Source: Actinokineospora globicatena
GTDB lineage: Bacteria; Actinomycetota; Actinomycetes; Mycobacteriales; Pseudonocardiaceae
Length of the DNA: 64,000 bases
Assembly (NCBI RefSeq): GCF_024171945.1
Contig: NZ_JAMTCR010000002.1
Location: 1,550,001-1,614,000, forward strand
Reading direction: 5' to 3'
In this document: in pieces, positions 8,413 to 17,044 of the stretch
Position numbering within the stretch: the stretch's first letter is position 1
Layout of the letters: each line of letters begins with the position of its first letter
Translations under genes and position numbers: made by a program
Notes under the pieces: model-generated
What the model saw: the letters and a program-made list of their open reading frames with translations, nothing else
Database searches by the model: none
Told to the model about the DNA's origin: nothing

Positions 8413-9510
8413 GTGACGGCATCTGAACTCATCTCCTTCGCCCGCGGCGCCCCCTCCCTCGACATCATCGACGTGGAAGGCCTCAAGGCCGCCGCGGACG
8501 CCGCACTCACCAAGTCCGCTGGCGCCGCGCTCGGCTACGGCACCGCGGTCGGCTACCTCCCGCTGCGCAAGCACCTCGCCGACCAGCACGGTGTCGACGA
8601 GAACCAGGTCCTGGTCACCAACGGCTCGATGCAGGCCGACGCGTTCCTGTTCGACCAGCTGGTCACCGCCGGTCAGCCGGTCGTCGTCGAGCGCCCGACC
8701 TACGACCGCACGCTGCTCGGCCTGCGCCAGCGCGGTGCCGACGTGCGCCCGGTCTCGCTAGCGGTCGACGGCATCGACACCGACGAGCTGGCCGACCTGC
8801 TCGCCGGTGGCTTGCGCCCGACGTTCGCGCACATCATCCCGAACTTCCAGAACCCGGCGGGCTACACGCTGGGCCTTGCCAAGCGCAAGCGCTTGCTCGA
8901 GCTGGCCGAGCAGTACGACTTCCTGATCTTCGAGGACGACCCGTACGTCAAGATCCGCTTCGCCGGTGAGCCGCTGCCGACCATGCTCGAGCTCGACGAG
9001 GGCCGCGGCCGCGTGGTCTACGCCAGCTCGTTCTCCAAGACGGTGGCCCCCGGCACCCGGGTCGGCTACCTGGTCGGACCGGCCGCGCTGATCGACAAGA
9101 TCCGCGTCGCCGCGACCAACACCTACATCTCGCCGAACATGCTGGCGCAGGCGATCGTGCACCAGTTCGCCATCGGCGGCCGGTTCGAGTCCGCAGTGGC
9201 CACGGTCAACGCGGCACTGGCCGAGCGCGTCCAGGTGCTGTGCGACTCGCTGGCCGAGCACCTGCCCGAGGCGAAGTTCACCGCTCCCGAGGGCGGCTAC
9301 TTCATGTGGGTGGAGCTGCCCGACAGCATCGACGTCGGCGAGCTGCTGCCCGCCGCGGAGGAGCGCGGGGTGACGTTCGTGAAGGGCACCGACTTCCTCC
9401 TGGAGGGCGGCCGCTCGACGATGCGGATGGCCTACTCGGGCGTGCGCGTCGACGAGATCCCCGAGGGCATCGCCCGGCTCGCCGCCGCGGTCCGCTCGCT
9501 GGGTGCCTGA
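8413..9510 (+). CDS. PLP-dependent aminotransferase, class I/II (2-aminoadipate-type)
   Basis: 365 residues from GTG 8413. It is a fold-type I aminotransferase without the GntR domain of MocR proteins. Motifs seen are YGTAVGYLPLRKHL, VTNGSMQADAF, PNFQNPAGYT, FEDDPYVKIRF, and the PLP-lysine Lys209 in SSFSKTVAPGTRVGY. Closest in pattern are 2-aminoadipate/aromatic aminotransferases related to LysN, but the amino donor cannot be assigned. It sits between hadB and tRNA-Trp, where mycobacteria carry hadC. Confidence 0.87.
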   Translation: MTASELISFARGAPSLDIIDVEGLKAAADAALTKSAGAALGYGTAVGYLPLRKHLADQHGVDENQVLVTNGSMQADAFLFDQLVTAGQPVVVERPTYDRTLLGLRQRGADVRPVSLAVDGIDTDELADLLAGGLRPTFAHIIPNFQNPAGYTLGLAKRKRLLELAEQYDFLIFEDDPYVKIRFAGEPLPTMLELDEGRGRVVYASSFSKTVAPGTRVGYLVGPAALIDKIRVAATNTYISPNMLAQAIVHQFAIGGRFESAVATVNAALAERVQVLCDSLAEHLPEAKFTAPEGGYFMWVELPDSIDVGELLPAAEERGVTFVKGTDFLLEGGRSTMRMAYSGVRVDEIPEGIARLAAAVRSLGA

Positions 9511-9715
9511 TCGTCCCGCCGGTTCGCCGTGTTCTTGATCACCACGGCGAACCGGCAGGTCAGGGCCTTGATCGGGGCTCGGTTTAGGAGCTGCGGTACC
9601 GGTACCGTATGCTCTCGTGCTTGGAACGACTTGACCGTCCCCCTCGGGCTTTCCGGTGGGGATAGTGGAGTGCGTCCGAACGCGGTCCGCCGGTAGAGTG
9701 GCCAGCGGAGTGCGA

Positions 9716-9788
<73 letters not shown>

Positions 9789-9851
9789 CGTTGAACGTCC
9801 GGTCCGGTTGACCCCGCGCCGGGCCGGGTAACACCATCGAGCGGAGGAAGC

Positions 9852-10274
9852 GTGGCCGAGGACCAGGACCGGGAAGAGGGGCAGGAGCGCCCATCTCGTC
9901 CGTCCACCGCCGCTGCCCGGCGTGAGCGCCGGGGCGCGGCTCGACCGGCCGCGCGCAAGGACGCCGACGGCAAGCCCGAGGCGCGGGCGAAGGCCAGGCC
10001 GGAGAAGTCGGCCAAGGCCGACTCGACCGCCGCCGACCGCAAGGGCCGCCCGACGCCCGCTCGTGACCGCAAGGACGACAAGGGCTCGATCTTCGGCCGG
10101 ATCTCCCGCTTCCTGCGCGAGGTCGTCGCCGAGCTGCGCAAGGTCATCTGGCCGACCCGCAAGCAGCTGATCGGCTACACCGCCGTCGTGCTCGTCTTCG
10201 TCGCGTTCATGGTGGCGCTGGTCGCGGGCCTGGACGTCGGCTTGGGCAAGGGCGTGTTCTGGCTGTTCGGCTGA
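9852..10274 (+). CDS. secE: Preprotein translocase subunit SecE
   Basis: 140 residues from GTG 9852, with GGAGGAAG just upstream. A long, charged, low-complexity N-terminal extension (about residues 1-80, rich in Arg, Ala and Lys) precedes the conserved amphipathic helix [21 protein letters not shown] single membrane span follows. SecE clamps SecY in the translocon. It is followed by nusG as in most bacteria. Confidence 0.95.
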   Translation: MAEDQDREEGQERPSRPSTAAARRERRGAARPAARKDADGKPEARAKARPEKSAKADSTAADRKGRPTPARDRKDDKGSIFGRISRFLREVVAELRKVIWPTRKQLIGYTAVVLVFVAFMVALVAGLDVGLGKGVFWLFG

Positions 10275-10326
10275 GTCCCCGCCGCCCCGCCGGACACGTG
10301 CTGCACGAAAGGAAGCGAGACCAACT

Positions 10327-11166
10327 GTGACCTCCGAGAACGGCGCGGCCCCCGCGAGCGACCTGACCCTCGCCGATGACCCCGCCGAGAGCACCGACGA
10401 GGTCAGCACGGACGAGGTCGTCGAGGCGGACACCGAGGAGGCCGACGCCGAGACCTCGGTCGAGGCCGAGGACGTCGACGACGCGGACGATGACAACGAC
10501 GACGCCGACGCCGATGACGACGTGGCCGCCGAGGCCGCGCCGATCGACGCGTCCCCGGCCGACCCGGTCGCCGAGATGCGCGACGCGCTGCGGTCCGCGC
10601 CTGGCGACTGGTACGTGGTGCACTCCTACGCCGGGTACGAGAACAAGGTCAAGACCAACCTCGAGACCCGGATCCAGACCCTCGACATGGAGGACTACAT
10701 CTTCCAGGTCGAGGTGCCGACCGAAGAGGTCACCGAGATCAAGAACGGCCAGCGCAAGCAGGTGCAGCGCAAGGTGCTGCCCGGCTACATCCTGGTCCGG
10801 ATGGAGCTCAACGACGGCTCGTGGTCCGCGGTCCGCAACACCCCGGGTGTCACCGGGTTCGTCGGCGCGACCTCCAAGCCGTCCCCGTTGACCATCGACG
10901 AGGTGCTCAAGTTCCTCCTCCCGCAGGTCGAGGAGGCCAAGCCCGCCGCGGCCAAGGGCTCGTCGACCGGTGGCGGCCGCGGTAGCACGGTCGAGGTGGA
11001 CTTCGAGATCGGCGAGTCGGTCACCGTCATGGACGGCCCGTTCGCCACGCTGCCCGCCACCATCAGCGAGGTCAACGCCGACGGGCAGAAGCTGAAGGTC
11101 CTGGTGTCGATCTTCGGCCGGGAGACCCCGGTCGAACTCTCGTTCAACCAGGTCTCCAAGATCTGA
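10327..11166 (+). CDS. nusG: Transcription termination/antitermination factor NusG
   Basis: 279 residues from GTG 10327. An acidic, disordered N-terminal extension of about 85 residues (runs of Asp, Glu, Ala) precedes the NGN domain, which begins at [16 protein letters not shown]. The C-terminal KOW domain holds [18 protein letters not shown]. NusG binds RNA polymerase to modulate pausing and Rho termination and couples it to ribosomes through S10. It lies between secE and rplK. Confidence 0.97.
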   Translation: MTSENGAAPASDLTLADDPAESTDEVSTDEVVEADTEEADAETSVEAEDVDDADDDNDDADADDDVAAEAAPIDASPADPVAEMRDALRSAPGDWYVVHSYAGYENKVKTNLETRIQTLDMEDYIFQVEVPTEEVTEIKNGQRKQVQRKVLPGYILVRMELNDGSWSAVRNTPGVTGFVGATSKPSPLTIDEVLKFLLPQVEEAKPAAAKGSSTGGGRGSTVEVDFEIGESVTVMDGPFATLPATISEVNADGQKLKVLVSIFGRETPVELSFNQVSKI

Positions 11167-11281
11167 CCGGTCCGAGGGATCGGACCGGGCAGGCACACCG
11201 CGCGACGCTGCCATTCGTCGGCGGTGTGTCCACCGCGGCGCCGCACGCGCCGCACACCGGAAGCCACAAGGAAGCACGAAA

Positions 11282-11713
11282 ATGCCACCCAAGAAGAAGA
11301 AGCTCGCAGCGATCATCAAGCTGCAGATCAAGGCGGGTCTGGCCAACCCGGCTCCGCCGGTCGGCCCCGCGCTCGGTCAGCACGGCGTCAACATCATGGA
11401 GTTCTGCAAGGCCTACAACGCCGCGACCGAGTCGCAGCGCGGGACCGTCATCCCGGTCGAGATCTCCGTGTTCGAGGACCGCTCGTTCGACTTCAAGCTC
11501 AAGACCCCGCCCGCGGCCAAGCTGCTGCTCAAGGCCGCCGGGATCGAGAAGGGCTCGGCAGAGCCGCACAAGACCAAGGTCGCCAAGGTCACCTGGGACC
11601 AGGTCCGCGAGATCGCCGAGACCAAGAAGACCGACCTCAACGCCATCGACATCGACCAGGCCGCGAAGATCATCGCGGGTACCGCCAGGTCCATGGGCAT
11701 CACGGTCGAATAA
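11282..11713 (+). CDS. rplK: 50S ribosomal protein L11
   Basis: 143 residues, full length. The N-terminal [20 protein letters not shown] and the [13 protein letters not shown] segment are the thiostrepton/L11 N-domain. The C-terminal domain that binds 23S rRNA ends at ARSMGI. It forms the GTPase-associated centre together with L10/L12. It precedes rplA by about 110 bases. Confidence 0.98.
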   Translation: MPPKKKKLAAIIKLQIKAGLANPAPPVGPALGQHGVNIMEFCKAYNAATESQRGTVIPVEISVFEDRSFDFKLKTPPAAKLLLKAAGIEKGSAEPHKTKVAKVTWDQVREIAETKKTDLNAIDIDQAAKIIAGTARSMGITVE

Positions 11714-11826
11714 GACCACCGCAGTACCCGTGGGAGGGCCACGCGCTGGCTCGCACCACACCTGATCCGCGCGCGGCGGGTCCGCTTCCCGGCCGGTCGC
11801 GCACACTTTCGTTAGAAGGAACAGCA

Positions 11827-12546
11827 ATGGCAAAGCGCAGCAAGGCATACCGCCAGGCGGCCGAGCTGATCGACCGCGAGCGGCTCTACACCCCGCTCGA
11901 GGCCGCCCAGCTCGCCAAGGACACCTCCAAGGTCAAGCTGGACGCGACCGTCGAGGTCGCCATCCGCCTCGGCGTCGACCCCCGCAAGGCCGACCAGATG
12001 GTCCGCGGCACGGTCAACCTGCCGCACGGCACCGGCAAGACCGCCCGGGTCATCGTCTTCGCGACCGGCGACAAGGCCGCCGAGGCCGAGGCCGCAGGCG
12101 CCGACGCGGTCGGCTCCGAGGACCTGATCGAGCGCATCCAGGGCGGCTGGCTCGACTTCGACGCCGCGATCGCCACCCCGGACCAGATGGCCAAGGTCGG
12201 CCGGATCGCCCGCATCCTCGGCCCGCGCGGTCTGATGCCGAACCCGAAGACCGGCACGGTGACCCCCGATGTCACCAAGGCGGTCAACGAGATCAAGGGC
12301 GGCAAGATCAACTTCCGGGTGGACAAGCAGTCCAACCTGCACCTGGTGATCGGCAAGGTCTCCTTCGACCAGGCCAAGCTGGTGGAGAACTACGCGGCCG
12401 CGCTCGACGAGGTGCTGCGGGCCAAGCCGTCCGCCGCCAAGGGCCGGTACCTGCGGAAGATCACCTTCTCCACCACCATGGGCCCGGGCATCCCGGTCGA
12501 CACGGCGAAGCTCCGCAACCTGCTCGAGGACGACGCCCAGGCGTAG
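11827..12546 (+). CDS. rplA: 50S ribosomal protein L1
   Basis: 239 residues from ATG 11827, preceded by AAGGAACAGC. Family motifs include [36 protein letters not shown] and the domain II segment [16 protein letters not shown]1 forms the mobile stalk at the ribosomal E site and in many bacteria represses its own operon mRNA. A strong hairpin follows. Confidence 0.98.
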   Translation: MAKRSKAYRQAAELIDRERLYTPLEAAQLAKDTSKVKLDATVEVAIRLGVDPRKADQMVRGTVNLPHGTGKTARVIVFATGDKAAEAEAAGADAVGSEDLIERIQGGWLDFDAAIATPDQMAKVGRIARILGPRGLMPNPKTGTVTPDVTKAVNEIKGGKINFRVDKQSNLHLVIGKVSFDQAKLVENYAAALDEVLRAKPSAAKGRYLRKITFSTTMGPGIPVDTAKLRNLLEDDAQA

Positions 12547-12562
12547 TCCGTCGTTGTTCGTG

Positions 12563-12592
12563 GAAGAGGCCCCGCTCCGGCGGGGCCTCTTC
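12563..12592. terminator. Bidirectional terminator hairpin after rplA
   Basis: A perfect 13-bp stem GAAGAGGCCCCGC/GCGGGGCCTCTTC has loop TCCG. It lies between convergent rplA and the small membrane gene at 12598 and can serve both strands. Confidence 0.8.
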
Positions 12593-12597
12593 TGCGT

Positions 12598-12819
12598 TCA
12601 GCCGACCCGCTTCTTGGCCCGGTCGAGCAGTTCCAGCGCCACCGCGCAGCCGACGACGACCGCGCCGGACACGATCCACCACAGCGGGTCGGGCAGCCGC
12701 AGCGGGAACGCCAGGAACGGGTCCCAGTCGAAGACCTTGGACACGAGGGGCAGCAGGCCCTCGTAGATCCCGACCAGGAACACCACCGCCTGCAGCCCGT
12801 CGTAGCCGCGCTCATCCAT
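12598..12819 (-). CDS. Small two-helix membrane protein, function unknown
   Basis: 73 residues. Hydrophobic stretches GLQAVVFLVGIYEGLLPLV (about 9-27) and WWIVSGAVVVGCAVALELL (about 47-65) flank a Trp/Pro-rich loop DPFLAFPLRLPDPL. The C-terminus is basic (DRAKKRVG), placing it in the cytoplasm. The frame ends just after the rplA terminator, and no other frame is better. I do not recognise a family. Confidence 0.55.
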   Translation of the reverse strand: MDERGYDGLQAVVFLVGIYEGLLPLVSKVFDWDPFLAFPLRLPDPLWWIVSGAVVVGCAVALELLDRAKKRVG

Positions 12820-12965
12820 GCCCGCGACGGTAGGGCCGGTGGGCGTGCGGGCGAGTCATGCCACGGGGTGGGGGCCGTGTCGTCCCGCGGGGTGAGTCAC
12901 CCGTCCCGGTGAGCCCGCGGTTCTGGCCGGGCGCGGGGTGGTGGGGGTCCGAAAAGATCGCCCGC

Positions 12966-13481
12966 ATGAAGACTTCTCGGGTGTTGGCCGCCCTCGCGCT
13001 CGCGTTCAGCGCCGTCCTGGTTCCCGCCTCCGCCACCGCGTCCCCCGCGGCGCCGCAGACCGTCAGCGAGCCGCACTGCGGTGATTGGGTCGACTACAAC
13101 GGCAGTGGGAACCGCCGGATGAAGAGCTGGCTGTGCTTCTACGACTCCGGCGACGGCGGCGTCTACCCGATGCTGTGGACCGAGTGCGGCTGGCTGGCGC
13201 TGTTCGGCATCGGCTGGGAGAAGCCGCCGAACGGCTGCCGAGTCTGGGAGCCCAGCTATTACGAGATCACGTTCCCCGACGGCACCAAGACCACCGACAA
13301 GACCTTCCCCGGTGCGTCCGGCTCGAACACCGCCAACTCCGCCGCCGAGGCGTACTCCTGCCAGGAGGGGCCCTGGCGCGTCTACTCCTACTACGGCGTG
13401 CAGATGAAGGACGTGCTCGGCAACTGGGGCAGCGGCGTCTCCGCGACCCACGAGGTCACCGTCGAGGTCAGCTGCCCCTAG
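12966..13481 (+). CDS. Secreted six-cysteine protein, function unknown
   Basis: 171 residues. A signal peptide (MKTSRVLAALALAFSAVLVP, then an Ala-Ser-rich cleavage region) is followed by a mature domain of about 140 residues with six cysteines. They could form three disulfides in the exported protein. It is rich in Trp, Tyr and Gly (HCGDWVDYNGSG, LWTECGWLALF). I do not recognise the family. The stop overlaps the stop of the convergent gene at 13478 by 3 bases (CTAG). Confidence 0.75.
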   Translation: MKTSRVLAALALAFSAVLVPASATASPAAPQTVSEPHCGDWVDYNGSGNRRMKSWLCFYDSGDGGVYPMLWTECGWLALFGIGWEKPPNGCRVWEPSYYEITFPDGTKTTDKTFPGASGSNTANSAAEAYSCQEGPWRVYSYYGVQMKDVLGNWGSGVSATHEVTVEVSCP

Positions 13482-14251
13482 CCGGTCGGCTCGACCGCGG
13501 TGGCCGGGCACGGGGTGGGTTCGTCGTCGTGGCGGATGATCGTCCACTGGTCGCCGCGGGAGCCGGGGATGACCTTGACGATGAACCGGCCGAGGCGGGG
13601 GCCGTCGTAGACCTCCATCTCGCAGGAGCTGATGACGACCGTGCCGTCCGTGCGGGTGGTCAGGTCCATCGACAGCGGGAAGCGCGGTTCGGCGTAGTCG
13701 TTGGCGCGGCCGACCTCGGCGTGCAGGCGCTTCACGGCGGTAGGACAATCAGGGGCGTTGAAGTGCCGGGCGAACTGGTCCTCTATCTCCTGGGTCTCGA
13801 ACCGGGTGCACGCGTCCGGCAGCACCTCTTGCGCGATGTTGTCGTAGAGGGCGCGCACGGCTTCCTTGGCGGAGGTCGCGAAGAGGACTGTCCTGGTGGT
13901 CTTACCGCCACCGGTCTGCGAGGCCGGGAGGTCTTCGTCCGGGTTGCCGAGGTAGTGCTGATAGGCCCAGGAGAGGGCTAGCAGCGCGACCAGCAGGTAG
14001 ACCAACCTGCGGAACCACTTAGCTAGCAGCAACCTCAGCCACAGCGGGCGCCGCTTCGGGCCGCTGGGCGGCGGGGGGAGCGTGCCGTCGGCCTGGCCGC
14101 GCTGGAACTCCTGGAACCGCTGGAACTCCTGGAACTGGCGCCACTGCTCCTCGTCGGGCATCGGCACGGCGGGGGGCTGCCCAGGCGGGCGGATCGCGGG
14201 CGGTCCGGCTGGCGGGTGCTCGTCGCGGTCCGGCTGCTCGTGATCGGCCAT
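13478..14251 (-). CDS. Membrane-anchored protein with Gln/Phe-rich cytoplasmic tail
   Basis: 257 residues from ATG 14251; an in-frame ATG pair lies at 14263. The N-terminal 90 residues are Pro- and Gln-rich, including direct repeats of FQEFQ. One membrane span follows (LVYLLVALLALSWAYQHYL). The extracytoplasmic domain of about 150 residues has Cys residues in VLPDACTRF and FNAPDCPTAV. The topology resembles actinobacterial Mce-associated and DUF4878-type proteins, but no family is assigned. Confidence 0.7.
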   Translation of the reverse strand: MADHEQPDRDEHPPAGPPAIRPPGQPPAVPMPDEEQWRQFQEFQRFQEFQRGQADGTLPPPPSGPKRRPLWLRLLLAKWFRRLVYLLVALLALSWAYQHYLGNPDEDLPASQTGGGKTTRTVLFATSAKEAVRALYDNIAQEVLPDACTRFETQEIEDQFARHFNAPDCPTAVKRLHAEVGRANDYAEPRFPLSMDLTTRTDGTVVISSCEMEVYDGPRLGRFIVKVIPGSRGDQWTIIRHDDEPTPCPATAVEPTG

Positions 14252-14284
14252 GGCGACCATCATGCCGTGTCCGTCGACCCCGGT

Positions 14285-14313
14285 TTGGCGCGCCGCGGGA
14301 CTACGGCTAGTCT
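14285..14313 (+). promoter_or_regulatory. Promoter of rplJ-rplL
   Basis: TTGGCG at 14285-14290 and TAGTCT at 14308-14313 are separated by 17 bases. The transcript start would lie about 200 bases before rplJ, leaving room for a regulatory leader. Confidence 0.6.
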
Positions 14314-14319
14314 TGTGCC

Positions 14320-14520
14320 TGGTTCACCGAAGACCGCTGGTCCCCGTCACGTGAGTGGCGGGTGAAGGCCCCACAGACCGTGGGCGGCCCGCGCAGGGGG
14401 ACATGGACAGTGCTTCCGGGTGTCTTGACACGCCCAGCCGCGCCCCGTGCCGCCTTCGCGCCGGGGCGTTCCTCGTTCTCGGGGGTCGACCAGCGACCCG
14501 AACACGAGAGGAGGCGACCC
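14320..14520 (+). promoter_or_regulatory. Probable L10 leader (autoregulatory mRNA region)
   Basis: About 200 bases of untranslated leader lie between the rplJ promoter and ATG 14521. The leader holds complementary GC segments, for example GGCGCG/CGCGCC-type pairs around 14440-14470. In many bacteria the rplJ leader folds into a kink-turn structure bound by the L10-L12 complex. I infer that role from position and length and have not matched a covariance model. Confidence 0.45.
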
Positions 14521-15081
14521 ATGGCGAAGCCAGAGAAGGTGGGCGCTGTTGCCGAGATCGCGGACAAGTTCCGCACCAGCTCGGCCACCGTCGTCACCGA
14601 GTACACCGGCCTCTCCGTGGCCCAGCTGACCACGCTGCGTCGCGCTCTCGGCACCGGCACGACCTACCGTGTCGCGAAGAACACCCTGGTCAAGCGGGCA
14701 GCCGCGGACGCCGGGGTGGAAGGTCTGGACAGCCTGTTCATCGGCCCGACCGCCATCGCCTTCGTCGAGGGCGAACCGGTCGACGCCGCCAAGGCCATCC
14801 GCGACTTCGCGAAGGACAACAAGGGTCTGGTCATCAAGGGCGGCTACATGGATGGCCGCCCGCTCACGGTCGACGAGGTCGCGCGCATCGCCGACCTCGA
14901 CAGCCGTGAGGTGCTGCTCGCCAAGCTGGCGGGCGCGATGAAGGGCAACCTCGCCAAGGCCGCCGGGCTGTTCAACGCCCCGGCCTCGCAGGTCGCCCGC
15001 CTTGCCGCGGCGCTGCAGGAGAAGAAGGCGGCCGCTGAGGGCGGCGCTTCCACTCCCGCTGACGACGCAGCCGAGAGCTGA
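14521..15081 (+). CDS. rplJ: 50S ribosomal protein L10
   Basis: 186 residues from ATG 14521, preceded by GAGAGGAGG. Conserved N-domain features include [19 protein letters not shown] and [12 protein letters not shown]. The C-terminal helix that binds L7/L12 dimers lies around [16 protein letters not shown]. An Ala/Glu-rich tail of about 20 residues is typical of actinobacteria. It is the first gene of the rplJL operon. Confidence 0.98.
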   Translation: MAKPEKVGAVAEIADKFRTSSATVVTEYTGLSVAQLTTLRRALGTGTTYRVAKNTLVKRAAADAGVEGLDSLFIGPTAIAFVEGEPVDAAKAIRDFAKDNKGLVIKGGYMDGRPLTVDEVARIADLDSREVLLAKLAGAMKGNLAKAAGLFNAPASQVARLAAALQEKKAAAEGGASTPADDAAES

Positions 15082-15143
15082 ACACCCCACCCGGAATAAT
15101 TCGCGCCCGCTCAACCGGGTGTGTTAGTGAAAGGAACGCCACC

Positions 15144-15530
15144 ATGGCGAAGCTCAGCACCGACGAGCTGCTCGACGCCTTCAAGGAGATGACTCTCCTG
15201 GAGCTCTCCGGCTTCGTGAAGCAGTTCGAGGAGACCTTCGAGGTCACCGCCGCCGCGCCGGTCGCCGTCGCCGCCGCCGCCCCGGGCGCCGCCCCGGCCG
15301 AGGCCGCCGAGGAGCAGGACGAGTTCGACGTCATCCTCGAGTCCGCTGGCGACAAGAAGATCCAGGTCATCAAGGTCGTCCGCGAGGTCGTCTCGGGCCT
15401 GGGTCTCAAGGAGGCCAAGGAGCTCGTCGAGGCCGCCCCCAAGGCCGTCCTGGAGAAGGTCGCCAAGGAGGCCGCCGAGGCCGCCAAGGAGAAGCTCGAG
15501 GCCGCTGGCGCCAAGATCTCCGTCAAGTAG
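15144..15530 (+). CDS. rplL: 50S ribosomal protein L7/L12
   Basis: 128 residues, full length. The N-terminal dimerisation helix [20 protein letters not shown] is followed by an Ala/Pro-rich hinge at about residues 38-58. The C-terminal domain with [20 protein letters not shown] recruits translation GTPases. It is co-transcribed with rplJ and closed by a strong hairpin. Confidence 0.98.
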   Translation: MAKLSTDELLDAFKEMTLLELSGFVKQFEETFEVTAAAPVAVAAAAPGAAPAEAAEEQDEFDVILESAGDKKIQVIKVVREVVSGLGLKEAKELVEAAPKAVLEKVAKEAAEAAKEKLEAAGAKISVK

Positions 15531-15541
15531 TTCCAGCTTTC

Positions 15542-15580
15542 CCGAAGAGCCCGGCACCCCCACGGTGCCGGGCTCTTCGG
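15542..15580 (+). terminator. Terminator after rplL
   Basis: A perfect 17-bp stem, CCGAAGAGCCCGGCACC and its complement, has a 5-base loop. No T run follows. It separates rplJL from the Mce locus. Confidence 0.82.
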
Positions 15581-15970
15581 CGTTCCCAGCCCGCGAACGC
15601 CCCGCCTTAACTGCCCCTGCTCCACCAAGTCCCTAGTGGCATGGCTACCCCCGCGCTCCACCAAGTCCCCACGCCAGCCCTAGCCCACCACCGACGACTG
15701 GCCAAGACCCCGCCAACGTTGCCCCGCCACCCGCCGACGACGTTGGCCGACACGCGCTCCACCACGGCGCTGGTGCCAAGTGCTCGATGGTGCACACCAT
15801 GAGTCACGATCACTAGCCCATAGTTACGGTGTGGGCTAAGTCATAACCCGGTTGAGCGTATGGGGAGGGATCCGAGTACTTTTCCAACTCGGCAGTAACT
15901 TCGTAGTAACCCGGTTGGGTCGCCCTCGTTGTGCAGGGGTGAGCGGGGCGGGGACGGGTTGGGAGGGTCG
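15581..15970. other. Gene-free region upstream of the Mce operon
   Basis: No gene is supported here. The 15-mer GCTCCACCAAGTCCC occurs twice (15619-15633 and 15655-15669), with a partial third copy near 15751. An inverted repeat TAGCCCA/TGGGCTA lies at 15814-15838. The likely Mce control region occupies the right end. Confidence 0.65.
15844..15917 (+). promoter_or_regulatory. Paired operator-like sites upstream of the Mce operon
   Basis: The 11-mer TAACCCGGTTG, with palindromic heart AACCCGGTT, occurs at 15844-15854 and 15907-15917. The copies are 63 bases apart, close to six helical turns. This fits a dimeric repressor, such as a TetR-type regulator, binding the Mce promoter. The regulator gene is not in the window. 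Confidence 0.45.
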
Positions 15971-17044
15971 ATGGGCGCCGAGGTGGTCGTCGAGGGGCTG
16001 ACCAAGTCTTTCGGGAGTCAGGCCATCTGGCGGGATGTCACGCTCACGCTGCCGCCGGGGGAGGTTTCGGTGATGTTGGGGCCTTCGGGGACCGGGAAGT
16101 CGGTGTTCCTGAAGTCCATGATCGGGTTGCTCAAGCCGGACCGCGGGCGGTGTGTGGTCAACGGGGTCGACATCGTGACCTGTTCGGAGGCCGAGCTCTA
16201 CGAGGTGCGCAAGCTGTTCGGGGTGTTGTTCCAGGACGGCGCGCTGTTCGGGTCGATGAACCTCTACGACAACGTCGCGTTCCCGCTGCGGGAGCACACC
16301 CGCAAGTCCGAGGCCGAGATCAAGCGCGTCGTCATGGACAAGCTCGAGCTGACCGGGCTGCAGGGCGCCGAGCGCAAGCTCCCCGGTGAGATCTCCGGCG
16401 GCATGCGCAAGCGCGCCGGTCTGGCCCGCGCCCTGGTCCTCGACCCCGAGATCATCCTGTGCGACGAGCCGGACTCCGGCCTCGACCCGGTGCGCACCGC
16501 CTACCTGAGCCAGCTGCTGATCGACCTCAACGCGCAGATCGACGCCACCATCCTGATCGTCACGCACAACATCAACCTCGCCAGGACCGTGCCGGACAAC
16601 CTGGGCATGCTCTTCCGCAAGGAACTGGTCATGTTCGGCCCGCGCGAGGTGCTGCTGACCAGCGACGAACCGGTGGTCGAGCAGTTCCTCAACGGTCGCC
16701 GCCTCGGGCCGATCGGGATGTCCGAGGAGAAGGACGCCGCCCAGATCGCCCAGGAGGAGGCGCACGCGGCGGCAGGTCACTCCGACGGGTCGTCCGAAGA
16801 GGACCTGCGGGGCATCGTCCCCCAGCTCGAACCCACCCCCGGCCTCCCCGAGCGCCAGGCCGTGCGCAGGCGCAAGGACCGCGTGATGCAGGTGCTGCAC
16901 GCGCTGCCGACCGCCGCCCAGGACGGCATCATCGCCTCGCTCACCCACGAGGACCGCCTCCGCTACGGCCTCACCGCGCCGAGCCCGCGACCCGCGCACG
17001 ACGACACCCAGGAGATCCCGGCCTGGCCGGGTGGTCGACCGTGA
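15971..17044 (+). CDS. mkl: Mce transporter ATPase (MceG/Mkl, MlaF-like)
   Basis: 357 residues from ATG 15971. ABC ATPase motifs: Walker A GPSGTGKS (37-44), Q-loop FGVLFQDGALFGS, signature ISGGMRKRAGLARAL, Walker B IILCDEPDSGLDP, and a switch His in IVTHN. A C-terminal extension of about 100 residues beyond the ATPase core is a feature of actinobacterial MceG and is needed for its stability. It powers lipid import through YrbE and Mce proteins. The 4-base overlap with the next gene indicates an operon. Mycobacterial mkl lies at the same rplJL-rpoB location. Confidence 0.94.
   Translation: MGAEVVVEGLTKSFGSQAIWRDVTLTLPPGEVSVMLGPSGTGKSVFLKSMIGLLKPDRGRCVVNGVDIVTCSEAELYEVRKLFGVLFQDGALFGSMNLYDNVAFPLREHTRKSEAEIKRVVMDKLELTGLQGAERKLPGEISGGMRKRAGLARALVLDPEIILCDEPDSGLDPVRTAYLSQLLIDLNAQIDATILIVTHNINLARTVPDNLGMLFRKELVMFGPREVLLTSDEPVVEQFLNGRRLGPIGMSEEKDAAQIAQEEAHAAAGHSDGSSEEDLRGIVPQLEPTPGLPERQAVRRRKDRVMQVLHALPTAAQDGIIASLTHEDRLRYGLTAPSPRPAHDDTQEIPAWPGGRP

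Noticed and set aside
15607-15813. 68-residue minus-strand frame upstream of the Mce operon
   Set aside because: Trp/Gly/Val-rich low complexity, with no ribosome site or family. It coincides with short direct repeats in a control region.
15844-15917. KstR-type cholesterol operator
   Set aside because: The half-site spacing is three bases (AAC CCG GTT) instead of the two of the KstR consensus.
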